Origin: JANNRW01 sp031401815 | GTDB lineage: Bacteria > Desulfobacterota > Desulfuromonadia > Geobacterales > DSM-12255 | DNA length: 23,358 bases | Assembly (NCBI GenBank): GCA_031401815.1 | Contig: JANNRW010000151.1 | Coordinates: 1 to 23,358, forward strand | Direction of reading: 5' to 3' | Translations under genes and position numbers: made by a program | Shown here: piece after piece, positions 1-8,286 of the stretch | Layout: each line of letters opens with the position of its first letter | How positions within the stretch are numbered: position 1 is the stretch's first letter | Notes under the pieces: generated by a model | Database searches by the model: none | Seen by the model: only the letters and a program-made list of their open reading frames with translations | What the model was told of the DNA's origin: nothing

Positions 1-259
1 AAAACTGAAACTGGTAGCCTGAAACCAGAAAACCACAACAACCAAGGGGCATTGCTTATTTCACCCTTCAGGCTGTCTCACTAAGCCCGGCCACCTCATA
101 CCGCAGATTACCATATTGTTCTATACAAAACCGGGCATATAAAAAATGAAAAAATAGTGGTGTGATTGATGCGTTTATTGAAATTCTGAAGAAGGATTTG
201 ATCTAGAGTTTTTCTCTCTTTAACTCCCTTAATACCTTTAGAAAAAAGGTTCATAGCGT
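1..259. other. Leader region upstream of the cluster, no gene recognised
   Basis: I see no convincing coding sequence in these 259 bases on either strand. The first ~30 bases contain a short gaaactg/gcctgaaacc-type repetition that resembles interspersed repeat debris. GCCCGG (85-90) and CCGGGC (131-136) form a widely spaced inverted pair that may be chance. A short open stretch at 150-206 could be the tail of a lost gene but is too short to identify. The ABC permease that normally accompanies a Wzt ATPase does not end here. Confidence 0.5.
116..143 (+). promoter_or_regulatory. Possible sigma70-type promoter for the cluster
   Basis: TTGTTC (116-121) and TATAAA (138-143) are separated by 16 bases, about 115 bases upstream of the first gene. 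The -10 element matches five of six consensus positions and the -35 element only three. It is the best candidate I see in the leader, but the region is AT-rich and chance matches are likely. Confidence 0.25.
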
Positions 260-1570
260 ATGAGTGATGTTGTCATAAAAGTCGAAAACCTGAGCAAGAA
301 ATACATCATCTCCCACCAGGGGCAGGAGAAATACACAGCTCTGCGTGATGTGTTAGCTAATGGCGTCAGGAGCATGTTTAACCGTGGAATTGTTGATCCG
401 TTGAAACGACTTTCCTCAAAATCAACTACTCAACAACTCAACGCTTCATCGATTCAACCTCTCAACGATTCAACAGAAGATTTCTACGCTCTTAAAGATA
501 TTTCCTTCGAGATCAAGCAGGGCGACCGGGTAGGCATAATCGGCCGTAATGGCGCCGGAAAGTCAACGTTATTGAAAATCCTCAGCCGGATTACGGAACC
601 GACCAGCGGACGGATCGAGATCACCGGGCGGGTGGCAAGCCTTCTGGAGGTAGGAACCGGCTTTCATCCCGAGTTGACAGGGCGGGAGAACATCTTTCTG
701 AACGGTGCAATCCTTGGGATGGGGAAAGTGGAGATAAATCGGAAGTTCGACGAGATTGTTGAATTTGCAGAGGTGGAGAGGTTTCTCGATACGCCGGTTA
801 AACGTTACTCTTCGGGGATGTATGTGCGTTTGGCTTTTGCTGTTGCAGCACATCTTGAACCTGAAATTTTGATTGTCGATGAAGTGCTGGCTGTTGGGGA
901 TGCACAGTTTCAGAAGAAGTGTCTGGGGAAGATGGGAGAAGTTAGCAAGGAAGGACGGACAGTGTTGTTTGTCAGTCACAATATGGAGGCGATCCGCAGG
1001 CTCTGTAACAGAGGGATTCTGATGGAGAAGGGGCAGGTAGTCTCAGCAGGAAACACTGAATCAGTAATTAATGGTTACCTTGAAAGCGGGATTACAAATC
1101 AGTCCGAGTTCCTAATTGCTCCCCCCAAGGATCCAGATGTAAACGGTTTTGCCTACAAAATCATTGTTGAGGATTTTGAAGGTAGTCCGGCAAATGAAAT
1201 CCTGATGGGGCAGCCGTGGCAGGTACGCATTTTGTTTAAAATCAATAAAAAAACCGAGCATTTCATAATCGGTTTGGGAATGCTGACAAATCTTAGTTTT
1301 CGAGTCAGAACCGTTTGGAGCAAACCTGTTACCCTTGAGCCAGGCGACTACCAGGCAATTTTTCGTGAAAATTCACTTCAGCTGACCACTGGAAGATATC
1401 TGCTACTAATTGGACTGTCTGCCCACGAGAGAACGTTCCACTATGTTGAGGATGCTGGATTTCTGAAGATAGCCGAATTTAGTGATGGTCTGGATATCCC
1501 GCGTGTAGATTGCGGTTTGATTCTTAATCAACTCCAGGTTGTGATAGAAAGATCTTCGAGTCAAAGATGA
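260..1570 (+). CDS. ABC transporter ATP-binding protein, Wzt-type polysaccharide exporter with C-terminal glycan-binding domain
   Basis: This is the cytoplasmic ATPase of an ABC exporter for O-antigen or a related polysaccharide. Visible in order are the Walker A motif GRNGAGKST (residues 95-103), the variant signature YSSGM (183-187) typical of the Wzt/TagH group, Walker B ILIVDE (203-208) and the H-loop SHN (239-241). Residues ~285-436 form an extra C-terminal region like the Wzt domain that, in studied members, recognises the modified non-reducing end of the glycan. At 436 residues it has the usual Wzt length. The ATG follows a weak AAGG (246-249). Residues ~54-72 are Ser/Thr/Gln/Asn-rich and encoded by a repeat tract, which suggests an in-frame repeat insertion in the linker before the nucleotide-binding domain. 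No Wzm-type permease gene is present in the window, so its partner must be encoded elsewhere. Confidence 0.93.
   Translation: MSDVVIKVENLSKKYIISHQGQEKYTALRDVLANGVRSMFNRGIVDPLKRLSSKSTTQQLNASSIQPLNDSTEDFYALKDISFEIKQGDRVGIIGRNGAGKSTLLKILSRITEPTSGRIEITGRVASLLEVGTGFHPELTGRENIFLNGAILGMGKVEINRKFDEIVEFAEVERFLDTPVKRYSSGMYVRLAFAVAAHLEPEILIVDEVLAVGDAQFQKKCLGKMGEVSKEGRTVLFVSHNMEAIRRLCNRGILMEKGQVVSAGNTESVINGYLESGITNQSEFLIAPPKDPDVNGFAYKIIVEDFEGSPANEILMGQPWQVRILFKINKKTEHFIIGLGMLTNLSFRVRTVWSKPVTLEPGDYQAIFRENSLQLTTGRYLLLIGLSAHERTFHYVEDAGFLKIAEFSDGLDIPRVDCGLILNQLQVVIERSSSQR
421..475. repeat. Short caactc/gattcaac repeat tract inside the wzt-like gene
   Basis: Degenerate copies of caactc, caacaactcaac and gattcaac follow one another here. 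Tracts of this kind are normally intergenic in genomes that carry them. Here the tract stays in frame and encodes residues ~54-72 of the ABC ATPase, with a low-complexity S/T/Q/N composition unlike the flanking protein. Its position just before the conserved ALKDISFEI start of the ATPase core suggests a tolerated insertion in a flexible linker. Confidence 0.6.
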
Positions 1571-1620
1571 CCTCAAACATTATGTTTCATGAAAACTATG
1601 AATGGATTCAGGAGAACTAA

Positions 1621-2331
1621 GTGATCCGCAAGTTTAAATTTGTGGGAGACTATTTAGAATTCAGGCATATGCAGAAGCGCTCTCACAGGGGCTTTTCATA
1701 TTATTGGCACGACAGAACTCCATGTTTGAATGATGCCACTGCCCAGACCTGTTTTGATCGGCATTACATATATCATCCTGCATGGGCATCACGTATTATT
1801 GCCGGAATCAAGCCGGAATATCATATTGACATTTCGTCGACTCTGGGTTTCTGCTCCATGCTCTCTGCATTTATACCAGTGAAGTACTACGATTATCGTC
1901 CTGCTGATTTGCATTTAACCAACCTCACATCAGAAACAGCTGATTTGCTCAGACTTCCATTTGATAATGCAAGTGTAAAATCTTTATCCTGTATGCATGT
2001 AGTAGAGCATGTCGGGCTAGGTCGCTACGGCGATCCTCTCGATCCTGACGGGGATATAAAGGCCATAATTGAGTTGAAAAGAGTTATGGAAACAGGAGGG
2101 CATTTATTATTTGTTGTTCCTGTTGGCAGGCCAAAGATAATGTTTAATGCTCATCGCATATACTCATATGATCAAATAATCAGCTATTTCGATGGATATA
2201 TGTTACGTCAATTTGCCCTGATTCCGGACAACCCTGTTGATGGCGGCATTATAGTCGATGCACCCAAAGAGTTGGCTGACAGCCAATCTTACGGATGTGG
2301 CTGCTTCTGGTTTACGCGGGAGACACCGTGA
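1621..2331 (+). CDS. DUF268 family protein (methyltransferase-like)
   Basis: The 236-residue protein carries the hallmark stretch of DUF268, a family of uncharacterised proteins with a class I methyltransferase-like fold. The conserved block MHVVEHVGLGRYGDP followed by DPDGD lies at residues 125-145, and RVMETGG (154-160) corresponds to the post-motif II region of methyltransferases. The canonical glycine-rich SAM loop is weak (HIDISSTLG, 68-76), so enzymatic activity is not assured. The GTG start is supported by AGGAGA at 1610-1615 with 5-base spacing. The stop overlaps the GTG start of the next gene, a SAM methyltransferase, in a GTGA junction, so the two are probably translationally coupled. 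Family members occur in glycan loci; the substrate is unknown. Confidence 0.8.
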   Translation: MIRKFKFVGDYLEFRHMQKRSHRGFSYYWHDRTPCLNDATAQTCFDRHYIYHPAWASRIIAGIKPEYHIDISSTLGFCSMLSAFIPVKYYDYRPADLHLTNLTSETADLLRLPFDNASVKSLSCMHVVEHVGLGRYGDPLDPDGDIKAIIELKRVMETGGHLLFVVPVGRPKIMFNAHRIYSYDQIISYFDGYMLRQFALIPDNPVDGGIIVDAPKELADSQSYGCGCFWFTRETP

Positions 2332-3041
2332 TTACAGTCGGCACCCATAACGAACCAGCCCGTTACAAGTGGATAGAAAAAGCCCTTGGGCAAATACCGG
2401 CAGGCTCACGTATTCTTGACGCCGGTGCAGGCGAACTTGCTTTCAAGAAGTTCTGTGCTCATCTCGATTATGTGTCTCAAGATTTTGCCCAGTATGACGG
2501 TAGCGGGGACTTAAAGGGCTTGCAGAGAGGTGCGTGGGATCAGACAAAGCTGGATCTTGTTTGCGATATAACCGCGATACCCGAACCTGATGCTTCATTT
2601 GATGCCATCATCTGTATTGAAGTTTTTGAGCATCTTCCGGAACCGATACTGGCAATAAAAGAGTTTAGTCGCCTGTTGAAGCCAGGTGGTACACTGATTA
2701 TTACGGCTCCGTTTTGCAGTCTTACCCATTTTGCCCCTTATCATTATTATTCCGGCTTTAACCGTTATTTCTTTGAAAAACATCTTGTAACGCACGGATT
2801 TGTAATCGAGGAGCTTGTACAAAATGGTAATTATTTCGAATACATTGCTCAGGAAGTCAGAAGATTGTCCAATGTTGCAGATACCTATTCAAACTGTTCA
2901 TTGTCCAGGCTGGAGATGTTTGTGGTGAGACAATTCCTTAAGATACTGTCACGGTTGAGTCTTAGGGACATAAGGTCTGCCGAGTTACTTCATTTCGGAT
3001 GTTTCGTGCTTGCCAGAAAAGAAATAGAAAGCAGTAAATGA
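2328..3041 (+). CDS. Class I SAM-dependent methyltransferase
   Basis: This is a methyltransferase of the Methyltransf_11 type, probably acting on a sugar or lipid-linked glycan. Counting from the GTG at 2328, motif I LDAGAGE is at residues 30-36, an acidic motif around DIT at 80-82, CIEVFEHL at 96-103 and LLKPGG at 116-121. The GTG overlaps the stop of the preceding DUF268 gene and has GGGAGA six bases upstream. An ATG at 2295 in the same frame would give 11 extra residues but has no ribosome binding site and would overlap the previous gene by 37 bases, so I prefer 2328. The protein is then 237 residues, normal for the family. The acceptor cannot be told from sequence. Confidence 0.85.
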   Translation: MITVGTHNEPARYKWIEKALGQIPAGSRILDAGAGELAFKKFCAHLDYVSQDFAQYDGSGDLKGLQRGAWDQTKLDLVCDITAIPEPDASFDAIICIEVFEHLPEPILAIKEFSRLLKPGGTLIITAPFCSLTHFAPYHYYSGFNRYFFEKHLVTHGFVIEELVQNGNYFEYIAQEVRRLSNVADTYSNCSLSRLEMFVVRQFLKILSRLSLRDIRSAELLHFGCFVLARKEIESSK

Positions 3042-3063
3042 TTATTTGTGAGGAGAAATAGCG

Positions 3064-3978
3064 ATGATTATCGTCCTGCTCAATGGTGGACTTGGTAATC
3101 AGATGTTCCAGTACGCCACTGCTCGACGTCTCGCTTTTTTTCATCAGACTGAATTAAAGCTGGATCTTTCGATTCTTGAAGGTTCGATGGCGGGGGGCAC
3201 AAAGCGGGAATATGGGCTGCATCAACTGAACATACATGCGGGAATCGCAACAAAAAGAGAAATATCCGCCTTTACGAGGCACGAGCGCAACCGGATTGCA
3301 AGATACCTGTTCCGGGTTTGTCAGAATTTCAGTATCGCCAACTCTCTTCCTCAGGTTCTGCATCAGCGTTACTCCCACTTTGATCCAGCCATCCTTGAAG
3401 CACCTGATAACAGTTATCTGGATGGCTATTGGCAGTCGGAGCGGTATTTTGCCGATATTTCTGCATTGATCCGCACTGAATTCACTCTTAAAAAGCCGCT
3501 GCCTGCATCGCTGAAAAGAGTTGAGGAAGAGATTTTGTCCAAGAATTCCGTTTCCCTGCATATCCGGCGCGGTGATTATGTCAGCCGTAAAATAGTGAAT
3601 GAAATCCATGGTGTGTGCAGTCCAGACTATTATCTGGAATCTGTAGACCGTGTCGCTGCGCAGATTACAGCCCCGCATTTTTTTATATTTTCAGACGATC
3701 CTGCATGGGTAACAGAACACTTCCGGATTCCTTATCCCATGAGTGTGATGGATCATTTCGCTGAGGCTCACGAAGATATCTATTTAATGAGCATCTGCAA
3801 GCATCACATTATAGCAAACAGCTCCTTCAGCTGGTGGGGGGCATGGCTGAGTGATAATCCGGGCAAGATAGTGTATGCGCCGCTCCATTGGTATAATAAA
3901 TCCGAAGCTGATACGACTGACCTGATTCCCGATACATGGATCAGGGTGCCGTCATCTTTGACTGACTTGAGGAACTGA
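3064..3978 (+). CDS. Alpha-1,2-fucosyltransferase (GT11)
   Basis: This glycosyltransferase family 11 enzyme is predicted to transfer L-fucose from GDP-fucose in an alpha-1,2 linkage to a glycan under assembly at the cytoplasmic face. Family hallmarks are clear: GGLGNQMFQYA at residues 8-18, the HxRRxDY motif as HIRRGDYV at 166-173, FFIFSDD at 206-212 and NSSFSWWGAWL at 252-262. Its 304 residues match the family length. AGGAGA at 3051-3056 lies seven bases before the ATG. No GDP-fucose synthesis genes (gmd, fcl) are in the window, so the donor must come from elsewhere. Donor specificity within GT11 is mostly fucose, but that is inferred from the family. Confidence 0.92.
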   Translation: MIIVLLNGGLGNQMFQYATARRLAFFHQTELKLDLSILEGSMAGGTKREYGLHQLNIHAGIATKREISAFTRHERNRIARYLFRVCQNFSIANSLPQVLHQRYSHFDPAILEAPDNSYLDGYWQSERYFADISALIRTEFTLKKPLPASLKRVEEEILSKNSVSLHIRRGDYVSRKIVNEIHGVCSPDYYLESVDRVAAQITAPHFFIFSDDPAWVTEHFRIPYPMSVMDHFAEAHEDIYLMSICKHHIIANSSFSWWGAWLSDNPGKIVYAPLHWYNKSEADTTDLIPDTWIRVPSSLTDLRN

Positions 3979-3982
3979 TGCC

Positions 3983-4753
3983 ATGCGCATGCTATTATAT
4001 CCAATATGGAAAAAGGTCAGGAGCAGATGCATCAACCTGGTTCGAGAAGGTATAGACAGAACTTTCGACTCCAGAGGACTGAAGAATATCCCGGTCATCA
4101 TCAACAACCGGAACAGGTTGACCTGTCTGAAGCAGCTTGTTTCATGGCTGGAACGTGCCGGTATGGAGAATATCTGTATTATTGACAATGACTCTGCCTA
4201 CCCCCCCTTACTGGAGTATTACCGGAGTATTAGTCATCGGGTTGAGTATCTCGGCAGGAACCTTGGTTTTACCGCACTATGGGATAGCCAGATATACAAT
4301 GAGTTCCGCTATTCATATTATATCTATACAGATCCCGACGTTGTTCCGGTTGCTGCCTGCCCCCATGACTTCATTGAGCACCTGTTCCAAATTTTGAAGA
4401 GACATCCGGAGATTGAAAAGGTCGGGATGGGGCTCAAAATTGATGATCTGCCGGATCATTATGCTCACAAGCAGGAAGTAATAACCAGTGAGCGCAAATT
4501 CTGGGAGAATGAGATAGAAAAGGATCTTTTTGATGCAGCGGTGGATACAACCCTTGCACTGTACAGACCGCTGGCCAAGGGGCCATCATGGGCATGCAGA
4601 GCCTATAGAACAGGCGGAAATTATCAGCTGCACCATCTGCCATGGTATGAAGATTCTGAGAACCTGGATGATGAAACTCTTTATTATTTCAAAAATGTTA
4701 AGCCATTTACCTCAAGATGGTCAGAAAAAAAGTTCCATCATGAACTTTACTGA
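3983..4753 (+). CDS. GT2-like glycosyltransferase (GT-A fold)
   Basis: This 256-residue protein looks like a nucleotide-sugar transferase. It has the start of a GT-A domain (PVIINNRNR, residues 37-45), an acidic IIDND segment (66-70), an NLGF motif (93-96) and a probable metal/nucleotide-binding DxD as TDPDV (116-120). The C-terminal part has a conserved-looking LPWYEDS stretch before the end. It is somewhat short for a GT2 enzyme but shows no frameshift. The start is probably the ATG at 3983 with AGGA at 3970-3973; an in-frame ATG at 3989 is possible. It is packed between two other glycosyltransferase genes. Donor and acceptor are unknown. Confidence 0.75.
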   Translation: MRMLLYPIWKKVRSRCINLVREGIDRTFDSRGLKNIPVIINNRNRLTCLKQLVSWLERAGMENICIIDNDSAYPPLLEYYRSISHRVEYLGRNLGFTALWDSQIYNEFRYSYYIYTDPDVVPVAACPHDFIEHLFQILKRHPEIEKVGMGLKIDDLPDHYAHKQEVITSERKFWENEIEKDLFDAAVDTTLALYRPLAKGPSWACRAYRTGGNYQLHHLPWYEDSENLDDETLYYFKNVKPFTSRWSEKKFHHELY

Positions 4754-4759
4754 GATGCC

Positions 4760-5758
4760 ATGAGATATAAAATATCCGTAATTTTACCGATGTTTAATGC
4801 AGAACCTTATATTGAAGAGTCGGTGCAGAGTATTCTGAATCAGACATTTGAAGATTTTGAGTTACTGGTTATTGATGACGGTTCAACAGATAATTCGCTT
4901 GAAATTGTAGAGAGTATCCCCGATCCACGGATCAGAATTATCCGTAATGAGGTCAACAAGGGTTTGATCTACTCGCTGAATCTTGGAGTCAAGTTAGCGG
5001 AGGGAGAGTATATAGCCCGGATGGACGCAGATGATATTTCCACTCCGGATCGTTTTGCCAAACAGGTCAGTTTTCTGGATAATAATCCTAACGTGGGGAT
5101 CGTTGGTTCGAATTTCAGGTTTTTCGATGCAACGGATGGAGTTCATGTTCACCCTGAAAAATCACAGGATATTATTGACTCCTTGCTGATGGTTGGATGT
5201 GTAATCGGGCACCCGACGGTTATGGTCAGAAAGAGGATTTTAGATAAAGTTGAAGGGCCTTATGAGCCAGAATATAAATTTGCCGAAGATTACAGACTCT
5301 GGAGCCGCTTTATTGGAAAAACCGAATTTCACAATATTCAAGAAATATTATTAAATTACAGGATTCATGACGGGCAGGTAAGTACAATCCATAATGAAGG
5401 TCAGAACAGCAAGATAATTACGATTAAAACGGATATTCTCAAAGAGATTTACGATGTTGAAAATAATGATGATAATAACGATGCATTACAAATATTAACC
5501 GGATATGGAACGTCTGATATGTTTGGTAATGTACGTGTAGCTATGAATTTATTTTCGAAAATAATCAGTTTAAACGGTGTGTTCAAAATATTCAGTAGCG
5601 GAAGACAAAAAATGTTTTTTATGAGTAATATAATTATGTACCTGCAAAAAAACAGAATCAAATTTTCCTGTATGGAATATTATTCATATTATTTTAGACT
5701 ACTGACGTATCCAATGTCATTTATCATGGTTATGCTCAGATTATATGCAAACAGATAA
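4760..5758 (+). CDS. Family 2 glycosyltransferase
   Basis: The N-terminal ~220 residues form a textbook GT2 domain: ISVILPMFNAE (5-15), VIDDGSTDN (37-45), the DxD motif RMDADD (87-92), GHPT (150-153) and the acceptor-side EDYRLW (176-181). The role is addition of one sugar to a lipid-linked oligosaccharide at the inner membrane. The last ~110 residues (about 5430-5758) are encoded by clearly more AT-rich DNA with many aat/ata codons, contain hydrophobic stretches and match nothing I recognise. They may be a membrane-associating tail or a sign of recombination. The gene begins six bases after the previous stop, with only a weak GAGA as ribosome binding site, consistent with coupling. Confidence 0.9.
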   Translation: MRYKISVILPMFNAEPYIEESVQSILNQTFEDFELLVIDDGSTDNSLEIVESIPDPRIRIIRNEVNKGLIYSLNLGVKLAEGEYIARMDADDISTPDRFAKQVSFLDNNPNVGIVGSNFRFFDATDGVHVHPEKSQDIIDSLLMVGCVIGHPTVMVRKRILDKVEGPYEPEYKFAEDYRLWSRFIGKTEFHNIQEILLNYRIHDGQVSTIHNEGQNSKIITIKTDILKEIYDVENNDDNNDALQILTGYGTSDMFGNVRVAMNLFSKIISLNGVFKIFSSGRQKMFFMSNIIMYLQKNRIKFSCMEYYSYYFRLLTYPMSFIMVMLRLYANR

Positions 5759-5797
5759 CAATCGCGTAGTTCAAATTTAGGCAGGAGGCAGGTGATA

Positions 5798-7039
5798 TTG
5801 AATAAGGGAAGATCCAAAATCCTCTTCATAGAAGAAGTAAGCGGGATGGGAGGGTCAACTACCTGCCTTTCAAGTCTGGTTAAAGGACTTGCAGGTAAAG
5901 GATATGACTGCCGGATTGCTCTCTATTTCACTGATGACGAAATCGAAAAAAGCCTTTTTCCTGGTATAAAGACGTACCATCTTGAAAAGTATTTTGCCTG
6001 GTTTATTCGTTACTATCTTGTTGACAGGAAATCGCTCCCAAAGCATATGCAGTTTTTCAAAATAGTCCTTTGGGGGGCAATATTCCTGTTGGAAGCTCTT
6101 CGACGGATCATTCTGACATACTGGATAATAGTCAGTAACAGGATAGATATTGTTCACACCAACAACTCTCTTGGTCTTAACCTTTACAGTATTTATGCCG
6201 CAAAACTGGCAAACGTGCCCTGTGTCTGTCACATCCGGGGGTATGAATCTATAGGGGCTCTAAACAGGCGTTGCCCTGAGTTTGCCACGGCCATTATTAC
6301 CATGTCGGAAAGTGTCAAATCAGCACTTGCTGAATCGCCTGAAATTCAAAAAATCAACGCTTCTGGAAAGATGCTGACAATATACGACGGTTTGTCTGAA
6401 GATGAGCTGGCTTATGAATATTCTGCAGAGGCTGGATTGCGTCAGGAGTATGGAATACCTGAAGAAAAGATGATGGTTGGAATGGTGGGAATGTTATCTG
6501 AATGGAAGGGGTTTCACCTGTTTCTGGAGGCTGCCGACGAGATTCTGCGTCAACGTGATGACATGGTTTTTTTTGTAATCGGAGACTCCATAACAATTAA
6601 TGAAATCGATTACAAAAGATCTCTTTACGATCAGGTCAAGAAGTTGGGAATAGAGAAACAGGTATTTTTTACCGGGCTGATTATGGATACCCGGAGAGCT
6701 TTTGGTTCTCTTGATATAGTAGTGCATGCTTCCATTCATCCTGAACCCTTTGGGCGTGTCGTCATAGAAGCTATGGCAGCCTCAAAGCCTGTCATCGCGG
6801 CAAATGCAGGAGGTCCGGTCGAAATAATACGACATGGAGAGACCGGCCTGCTTTTTAAATCCGGAAATTCTCGCGACCTAGCTCATCATCTGATGTTGCT
6901 CGCTGGCGATCCTGCAATGCGAGACCGGATAGGGAGAAATGGTCGGGTGCATGTTGAAAACAGCTTCTGTATGAACAGGACATGCGCCGAAGTTGAGCAG
7001 ATATATAACCGGATATTGCTTACAGGGCACGCAGCGTGA
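5798..7039 (+). CDS. GT4 family glycosyltransferase (group 1)
   Basis: This is a retaining GT-B glycosyltransferase. The N-terminal domain has the glycine-rich GMGGS loop and DIVHTNN; the C-terminal nucleotide-sugar domain has GMLSEWKGF, then HPEPFGRVVIEAMA containing the family E-x7-E pair (residues 316 and 324 from this start), then GGPVEII and TGLLF. AGGAGG at 5783-5788 sits nine bases before TTG 5798 but only three before GTG 5792, so I choose the TTG; the difference is two residues. The protein is about 413 residues, within GT4 range. Its stop overlaps the GTG of the following membrane protein, so translation is probably coupled. The sugar donor is unknown. Confidence 0.88.
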   Translation: MNKGRSKILFIEEVSGMGGSTTCLSSLVKGLAGKGYDCRIALYFTDDEIEKSLFPGIKTYHLEKYFAWFIRYYLVDRKSLPKHMQFFKIVLWGAIFLLEALRRIILTYWIIVSNRIDIVHTNNSLGLNLYSIYAAKLANVPCVCHIRGYESIGALNRRCPEFATAIITMSESVKSALAESPEIQKINASGKMLTIYDGLSEDELAYEYSAEAGLRQEYGIPEEKMMVGMVGMLSEWKGFHLFLEAADEILRQRDDMVFFVIGDSITINEIDYKRSLYDQVKKLGIEKQVFFTGLIMDTRRAFGSLDIVVHASIHPEPFGRVVIEAMAASKPVIAANAGGPVEIIRHGETGLLFKSGNSRDLAHHLMLLAGDPAMRDRIGRNGRVHVENSFCMNRTCAEVEQIYNRILLTGHAA

Positions 7040-8274
7040 GTTTTATGACAAATATTTACTCTGAAAGTAATCATGAAAACTCAGTCGCGGTTAATTCACT
7101 TATACTTCTTGTCGTGGTTTATATCGGTCGGATTCAGGAGCTTATTCCTGGCGCAGAGGAGTTGTATATTGGCAAGATTGCTGTTGGTCTCAGCATCCTC
7201 CTTTTTCTGATTACGCCACGAACAGGGAGTAGTTCCATTTTATCCTCACCCTTGGCAAGATATGTTTTTGTAATCTTCATGTTCATGGTCATCTCAATCC
7301 CCTTCAGTGTCTGGCCTACTGCCAGCATGGACTTTGTAACCATGTCTTTCATAAAAACACTTATTTTCTTTCTCCTGTTAATAAGCCTTGTCGAGAGTGT
7401 GGCCGGGCTTGAAAAGATCGCCTGGAGTTTTATCTTCTCAGGCGCAATACTGAGTATTGCACTCCTTATTAAAAGCGGGGATGGCCGACTGACAGCGAGC
7501 AGTACCTATGACCCCAATGACCTTGCATTTGCTCTGGTCATCATACTTCCGCTCGCCTATTTTCTTATGCAAAACAGAAGCGGGATCTTGAAGATAATAC
7601 TTGCAGGATCTATTGCTTTGATGCTTCTGGCTTTTATCGCAACTGCTTCGAGAGGGGGATTTCTGGGGTTGATAGCCATTTGTCTGGGGATATTTTACAA
7701 ATCGGGCAGAAAGCTCCATCGGGCTGTCTTGCCGTTTTTGGCAGCTGGTATACTGATGAGTGCGTTTACACCAACCTCTTTCTGGGATCGGATGTCTACC
7801 ATTACAACGCTTGAGCAGGATTACAATATCCAGAGTCAGACCGGCAGGATCGAAATCTGGAAACGTGGCATCAAGATGATGCTTTCAAATCCGCTACTGG
7901 GAGTCGGCGTTTCGGGATTTGGTACGGCAGAAGGGACAATCGGAGGCATGAAAGCCCGTATGGTTGCCCATAACTCCTTTGTGCAAATTGGAGCTGAACT
8001 GGGTGTCATAGTTTTTGTACTGTTCATAAAACTGCTTTATGGTTCGATACAAAGGCTCAGGAAATATCGACAGGAGGAGGTCCTAGGAGGGGTGCCACGA
8101 TGGCTGCTTGATGGGGTTGAAGTCGGCTTTTACGGCTATATCGTTGCAGGTTTTTTTCTTTCTCAAGCATATTCATCGATATTATATCTGCTGGTAGCAA
8201 TGACGATCATCTGCGGAAAAATTCAGGCAAGACACGACCAGAATCCGTATAAAGCGTTTCCTTCTACAAGTTAA
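7036..8274 (+). CDS. O-antigen ligase / Wzy-type polymerase family membrane protein
   Basis: This is an integral membrane protein of about 412 residues with some ten hydrophobic segments and a periplasmic loop typical of the Wzy_C (O-antigen ligase) family. Conserved features are YDPNDLAF (158-165), ATASRGG (202-208), an RIEIWKRG segment (271-278), PLLGVG (286-291) and AHNSFVQIGAELG (311-323). Family members either join finished glycan to an acceptor such as lipid A core or a protein, or polymerise repeat units in the periplasm; sequence alone does not separate these roles. The GTG at 7036 overlaps the previous stop (GTGA). An in-frame ATG at 7045 is an equally possible start, since neither has a strong ribosome binding site. 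Confidence 0.88.
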   Translation: MSFMTNIYSESNHENSVAVNSLILLVVVYIGRIQELIPGAEELYIGKIAVGLSILLFLITPRTGSSSILSSPLARYVFVIFMFMVISIPFSVWPTASMDFVTMSFIKTLIFFLLLISLVESVAGLEKIAWSFIFSGAILSIALLIKSGDGRLTASSTYDPNDLAFALVIILPLAYFLMQNRSGILKIILAGSIALMLLAFIATASRGGFLGLIAICLGIFYKSGRKLHRAVLPFLAAGILMSAFTPTSFWDRMSTITTLEQDYNIQSQTGRIEIWKRGIKMMLSNPLLGVGVSGFGTAEGTIGGMKARMVAHNSFVQIGAELGVIVFVLFIKLLYGSIQRLRKYRQEEVLGGVPRWLLDGVEVGFYGYIVAGFFLSQAYSSILYLLVAMTIICGKIQARHDQNPYKAFPSTS

Positions 8275-8286
8275 TGGGATCTGAGT

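Noticed and set aside
150..206. Short open stretch ending in ILKKDLI before the first gene
   Set aside because: Only 18 codons after a stop, without a recognisable family; could be a gene-tail remnant but cannot be supported.
569..979. Long open frame on the minus strand inside the ABC ATPase gene
   Set aside because: It lies wholly antisense to a gene with all ATPase motifs, has no recognisable domain and a composition typical of a shadow frame. The same holds for the other minus-strand frames in the window.
1575..1594. Overlapping short palindromes AAACAT-t-ATGTTT and TTTCATGAAA between the first two genes
   Set aside because: Short, AT-rich and inside a 50-base intra-operon gap without a T tract; chance is the simplest explanation.
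3236..3469. Short + strand frame inside the GT11 fucosyltransferase gene
   Set aside because: Out-of-frame reading of a well-supported gene with no ribosome binding site or domain.
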